Shown here piece after piece: positions 6,374-9,262 of a DNA stretch of 9,262 bases. This DNA comes from CAZFDE01 sp964517795 (GTDB taxonomy: Bacteria > Planctomycetota > Phycisphaerae > Sedimentisphaerales > Anaerobacaceae), in assembly GCA_964517795.1 (NCBI GenBank), contig CAZFDE010000092.1, positions 1 through 9,262 of the forward strand, in the 5' to 3' direction. The position numbers and the translations under genes are program-made. The stretch's first letter is position 1. Every line of letters starts with the position of its first letter. The notes beneath the pieces are model-generated. The model did no database searches, had not been told where the DNA came from, and saw nothing but the letters and a program-made list of their open reading frames with translations.

Positions 6374-7792
6374 TTATACATGCTCGATGGCCGTATAGTT
6401 CGATATTTCCGAATTCACCGTACACAAATCGCTGACAGACAGATCGCGAAGATCTCGATTGCCGGTCAGACGGGCAAAATCCTTCAATTCATCGTTGCTG
6501 ATACGAAGAAAATTTTCGACGCGCTTGGCCGACCGATTGATATCGAGCCTGCTGCGGAGTTGCGGATCCTGCGAAGTGACCCCCACCGGACACTTACCGG
6601 TATCGCAGATACGGTACTGCTGACAGCCCACCGCCATCAGCGCTGCGGTCCCGATGGCAATCGCATCGGCGCCCAGCGCGATCGCCTTGGCGAAATCCGG
6701 AGAAACCCGAAATCCACCGGTCACCAGCAGCGATACATCCTTGATCCCCTGGCCGTCGAGAAACTGCCGCGCCCGGTGAACGGCAAATACTGTGGGAATC
6801 GAGGCCGACGCCTTGACGAATTTATGCGCCGAACCGGTCGCCCCGGCCCGGCCGTCGATCGTGATGAAATCGGGCCCGGCATACAGGGCAATCTCCATAT
6901 CGGCTTCAATATTGCCCGCGGCCAGTTTGATGCCGACCGGCTTGCCGGCCGTCTTGTCCCGCAGCCAATCCACAGTCTTTTTCAGATCGTCCTTGTTCCG
7001 GATATCCTTAAAGTGCGGCGGACTGGTGATATCGGCCCCTTCGGCAAATCCGCGGATCTCGGCAATCTCTTTGGTCACCTTATGACCCGGCAGGTGACCG
7101 CCCATTCCCGGCTTGGCGGATTGACCGATCTTGATCTCGACCGCATCGACCCGAGCCAGATATTCATCGGTCACGCTGTATTTATTCGGCACATATTCGA
7201 AGATGTATTTATAGGCACATTCAAGCGACTCGGGCAGGATGCCGCCTTCGCCGGAACACATCGCGGTTTTCACGGCCGCACTGCCTTTGGCCAGCGCGAC
7301 CTTCGCTTCTTTCGAGAGCGCACCGAACGACATGTGCGTTACATAAACCGGTGTTTCGAGAACCAGCGGTTGTTTCGCTTTGGGGCCGATGACCGTTTGT
7401 GTGTTGACCGCGTCGGACGGATCGACCGGAATCTTTGCCAACTGTGCGCCTTTAATCAGGATATCGTCCCAGCAAATGGTCTTGGCCCGCGTGCGCATCG
7501 GCTCGGCGATCGAGCGGCCGGATTCGGCCATCGCGTGAATATCGGACATGTGAATCTCGAAATCATCCGACATCCGACGCCACTGTGAAAGATAGTCCTC
7601 ATCTTGCGCTGACGGCTGCTCTTTGACCTCGGCGCCTGCAGCGGCCGGGACCGATTCTTTCGGCTTGAACTGGGTTTTATCCGAAGCGCAGATCGGGCAG
7701 GCCCAGTCGTCAGATTCCTGCTCGAATCCTTTTTTCTCTTTATGCTCGTCATAGATATGTCCGCATACATCGCATTCATATTGCTTGGCCAT
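6374..7792 (-). CDS. Rubredoxin domain fused to a glutamate-synthase-like FMN/3Fe-4S protein
   Basis: This 472-residue protein has an N-terminal rubredoxin domain (1-45; Cys7, Cys10, Cys32, Cys35), a linker rich in Ala/Glu/Gln (46-65) and a glutamate-synthase central-type FMN barrel (about 75-430). Barrel motifs are HMSFGALS (153-160), SGEGG (180-184), KIGQSAKPGMGGHLPG (221-236), DGRAGATG (313-320) and TGGFRVSPDFAKAIALGADA (358-377). The 3Fe-4S motif is C390-x5-C-x4-C401. There is no N-terminal glutaminase domain, so it cannot release ammonia from glutamine itself and may use free ammonia, a separate partner, or a different reaction altogether. It resembles archaeal-type GltB and 'glutamate synthase-related' proteins of anaerobes. 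GAGGTG precedes the ATG. It is first in the leftward operon with rubrerythrin, consistent with a redox or oxygen-stress role rather than bulk glutamate synthesis. No NADPH-binding GltD subunit is in the window. Confidence 0.93.
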   Translation of the reverse strand: MAKQYECDVCGHIYDEHKEKKGFEQESDDWACPICASDKTQFKPKESVPAAAGAEVKEQPSAQDEDYLSQWRRMSDDFEIHMSDIHAMAESGRSIAEPMRTRAKTICWDDILIKGAQLAKIPVDPSDAVNTQTVIGPKAKQPLVLETPVYVTHMSFGALSKEAKVALAKGSAAVKTAMCSGEGGILPESLECAYKYIFEYVPNKYSVTDEYLARVDAVEIKIGQSAKPGMGGHLPGHKVTKEIAEIRGFAEGADITSPPHFKDIRNKDDLKKTVDWLRDKTAGKPVGIKLAAGNIEADMEIALYAGPDFITIDGRAGATGSAHKFVKASASIPTVFAVHRARQFLDGQGIKDVSLLVTGGFRVSPDFAKAIALGADAIAIGTAALMAVGCQQYRICDTGKCPVGVTSQDPQLRSRLDINRSAKRVENFLRISNDELKDFARLTGNRDLRDLSVSDLCTVNSEISNYTAIEHV

Positions 7793-7871
7793 GGCTTCAC
7801 CTCATATGTTTATCCATCCCTCCGGTCCCAGATTTCCCTTTTCCGATTCGATCGTAAATAACGCAGGGACC

Positions 7872-7899
7872 ATTATAGCCCGCCGACCAAACAATTCAA
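7872..7899 (-). promoter_or_regulatory. Promoter of the rubredoxin-GltS / rubrerythrin / PEBP operon
   Basis: On the reverse strand TTGAAT (7899-7894) and a perfect TATAAT (7877-7872) are separated by 16 bases. Transcription would begin near 7865, leaving a leader of about 70 nt before the ATG at 7792. The position, between the stop of the DUF72 gene and the start of the fusion gene, fits well. I see no clear repressor palindrome overlapping it, so the mode of control (for example by a peroxide or oxygen sensor) is not readable. Confidence 0.6.
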
Positions 7900-7933
7900 A
7901 GGGAAACTCAGCCGAAAAATGTTTTTTGGTTTT

Positions 7934-8659
7934 TCACTGATTTGAGCAATATCGCCGCAGGTCGGCGGCGTTTCGAAGGGCATACCCTTCGATGTCATTA
8001 TTGAAATAGGCATAGACATCCATACCCTTAACGTTCCAATCTCGGATTTGCCTGGCATTGGCGGCGAGTTTTTGGTGCGAATAACAGCCGCCGTATTTCT
8101 GGCCGGCCCCGTGATATCGCAGATAAATCCAATCGGCCGTGATCACCCTGGGATGGTCCTCGATCAAGTCATGGATACACAATGCCGCCCGATGTTCCCG
8201 CAGGATGTCGAATATTTCATCGCACAGCCAGCTCGGATCGCGAAACTCGACCGCCCACCGCATTTTTTTCGGTGCGGCCTTTAGAAAATCCGCTAATCGT
8301 TTCGGATTGACACCACACCGCGGCGGCAGTTGAACCAGAATCGGACCCAGATAACTTTTGAGCCGCCCGGCACGCGCAACAAATACGTCGAGATGATCCT
8401 GTGGATCTTTGAGCCGCTTGATATGCGTTCCATAGCGGCTGTATTTGAGAACATAACAGAAGCCCGCCGGGGCCGCATCATGCCACGCATCGAACGTTTT
8501 TTCGGTCGGCAGATGATAAAATGTATTATTGACCTCGACGGTATCGAACCGCTCGGCGTAATAATCGAACCATCGCTTTTTGGGCAGATCGTCGGGATAG
8601 AACCGCCCCCGCCAATGATCGTACTGCCAACCGGATGTGCCGATACGAAGCACCGCCAT
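7934..8659 (-). CDS. DUF72 (YecE-like) domain protein
   Basis: This 241-residue protein belongs to the DUF72/YecE family (COG1801), which folds as a TIM barrel; its biochemical function is not established. Signatures are RIGTSGWQY (5-13), the YP..LP...W..YYA..F..VEVNNTFY stretch ending at residue 48, LKYSRYGTHIKRL (71-83), LVQLPP (108-113), VEFRDPSW (137-144) and DVYAYFNND (214-222). The reading frame is open for 47 more codons upstream, but those overlap the preceding gene and look nothing like the family. The Met at 8659 is followed directly by the conserved core and has AGGA about ten bases upstream, so I chose it. It lies 29 bases after the GIY-YIG gene and is probably cotranscribed with it. 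Length is at the normal value for the family. Confidence 0.92.
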   Translation of the reverse strand: MAVLRIGTSGWQYDHWRGRFYPDDLPKKRWFDYYAERFDTVEVNNTFYHLPTEKTFDAWHDAAPAGFCYVLKYSRYGTHIKRLKDPQDHLDVFVARAGRLKSYLGPILVQLPPRCGVNPKRLADFLKAAPKKMRWAVEFRDPSWLCDEIFDILREHRAALCIHDLIEDHPRVITADWIYLRYHGAGQKYGGCYSHQKLAANARQIRDWNVKGMDVYAYFNNDIEGYALRNAADLRRYCSNQ

Positions 8660-8688
8660 CAGTATTATCCTGTCTTCGAAAGATTTAT

Positions 8689-9048
8689 TTAAGCCATATC
8701 TTTTGTGTAAAACAAATGCCCGCCGCATTTGCAGTCGCTGGCCCCGAATCCCGCCACCGCCGGCTCGAAGCGCTGTTTCAATTCCGCAGCGGTCCGGCAT
8801 TCGGCCTTTTTGTCCCCGTCGAGGACCATCGCGCCGAGCATCTTGGCATTTGACGAGAAATAATCGATATGCCAGTGATGTCGTTTATGGCGGCGGCCGT
8901 GACGCTGGAGCCGTTTGTCGAGATTTTGCTGGGCACTGCCGACATAGAAGTAATACCCCAATTCAAAGTCAAAACGCCCGAGTTTGCCGACTGTGATCGT
9001 TCGGGCGTCGGCCAGATAAAAACACGCGATATAGACCCCGCTTTCCAT
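8689..9048 (-). CDS. DUF123 / GIY-YIG superfamily endonuclease-like protein (COG1833)
   Basis: This 119-residue protein matches the DUF123 branch of the GIY-YIG nuclease superfamily. The altered GIY and YIG motifs appear as GVYIA (4-8) and YYFYVGSA (32-39). They are followed by RLQRHGRR (46-53), HHWHIDYF (57-64), the EC pair at 83-84 that supplies the candidate metal-binding glutamate, and the family-specific FGASDCKCGGHLFY (101-114). It is probably a small stand-alone nucleic acid enzyme, but its substrate is unknown. The start MESGVYI is the natural family start, although only a weak AAAG precedes it; TTGAAT lies 17 bases before a poor TATTCA just upstream, so the mRNA could have a very short leader. 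It is the first gene of a leftward pair with DUF72. Confidence 0.9.
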   Translation of the reverse strand: MESGVYIACFYLADARTITVGKLGRFDFELGYYFYVGSAQQNLDKRLQRHGRRHKRHHWHIDYFSSNAKMLGAMVLDGDKKAECRTAAELKQRFEPAVAGFGASDCKCGGHLFYTKDMA

Positions 9049-9262
9049 GTCTTTATGAATATCGAAAAAATCAGTTTAATTCAAGCCGGTATTTATTAAT
9101 TTTGCGGCAATACCCAAGATTTAGCGCATTAGACGCGTTTAATAATTCAATGGTTTCGTCGGCCGGTTTCGTGTATAATGACCTCGGACGGCAGGAAACC
9201 CGAACCCTTTACTTAGGGCTTGCTGAATAAGCCCTGCTTTCCCTTTTTTCCGGTCGCCGGCC
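9049..9262. other. Gene-free right end with a TATAAT box and a hairpin
   Basis: No open frame of note is visible. It includes a perfect TATAAT on the + strand (9174-9179) without a good -35 hexamer. At the right end it has the hairpin described separately, a T-rich run (9238-9250) and a GC-rich CCGGTCGCCGGCC end. If the TATAAT is a real promoter, its gene lies beyond the window. Confidence 0.4.
9215..9235. terminator. Perfect 7-bp hairpin; terminator or insertion-sequence end
   Basis: AGGGCTT-gctgaat-AAGCCCT is a perfect stem with a 7-base loop, followed after a few bases by CCCTTTTTT. As a + strand terminator it is imperfect because the T-run starts 10 or more bases after the stem. From memory, sequences of the type 'agggcttGctgaataagccct' are also seen at the ends of some insertion sequences, so this may be a terminal inverted repeat of an element extending past the window. 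I cannot decide between these. Confidence 0.35.

Noticed and set aside
6380..7588. A 402-codon open frame on the + strand antisense to the rubredoxin-GltS gene
   Set aside because: It has no recognisable domain, is rich in Arg/Gly/Asp as expected of a reverse-frame shadow, and the opposite strand carries clear FMN and Fe-S motifs with a ribosome site.
8660..8800. Upstream extension of the DUF72 gene (47 extra residues)
   Set aside because: The extra residues overlap the GIY-YIG coding region in another frame and do not resemble the family. The internal Met at 8659 sits directly before the conserved GTSGW core.
1..9262. CRISPR array, tRNA or rRNA genes
   Set aside because: I saw no regularly spaced direct repeats, no cloverleaf with a TTCGA-type T-arm, and no rRNA-like conserved blocks on either strand.

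Overview
This is a compact, gene-dense bacterial segment with roughly balanced base composition. It contains eleven protein genes with good support, no rRNA or tRNA genes that I can see, and no complete mobile element. A lipid A-type acyltransferase homologue suggests a Gram-negative cell envelope. A rubrerythrin, a rubredoxin-fused glutamate-synthase-like flavoprotein and a very cysteine-rich mini-protein suggest an anaerobe or microaerophile that meets oxygen. A photolyase-like gene implies exposure to light. I cannot assign a phylum; Planctomycetes/PVC or Desulfobacterota-like anaerobes would fit, but that is only an impression from the gene set.

The left half (1-4400) is transcribed rightward. 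An intergenic leader of about 210 bp, with a plausible sigma70-type promoter and a ribosome-site-preceded 8-codon mini-ORF, leads into a zinc-dependent NADP-type alcohol/aldehyde reductase (214-1215). Next come an AT-richer three-helix membrane protein with a pseudopilin-like soluble domain (1254-1892), a photolyase/cryptochrome-related protein that appears to lack the iron-sulfur cysteines of its relatives (1911-3389), and an LpxL/HtrB-type acyltransferase whose HX4E catalytic motif lacks the acidic residue (3466-4398).

The right half (4401-9048) is transcribed leftward and meets the left half head-on at a striking ~102-nt element (4401-4502). That element has a 13-bp closing stem enclosing two further hairpins. 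Reading leftward from a strong promoter (7872-7899), the genes are: a rubredoxin + glutamate-synthase-like FMN protein (7792-6374), a rubrerythrin (6317-5817) and a YbhB-type PEBP protein (5780-5319). After a 330-bp gap come a DUF378 membrane protein (4988-4749) and a 39-residue protein with nine cysteines (4658-4539) that is easy to miss because of its size. The first three form a likely operon for redox and peroxide defence: rubredoxin-type domains supply electrons, and rubrerythrin reduces peroxide. Upstream lies a separate leftward pair: a DUF123/GIY-YIG nuclease-like protein (9048-8689) and a DUF72/YecE protein (8659-7934).

The last ~210 bp holds no gene. It contains a TATAAT-like box and a perfect 7-bp hairpin that may be a terminator or the end of an insertion sequence lying outside the window. 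The most distinctive observations are the structured intergenic element, the Fe-S-less photolyase homologue, the acyltransferase with an altered active-site motif, the Cys-rich mini-protein beside a rubrerythrin locus, and the rubredoxin fusion.
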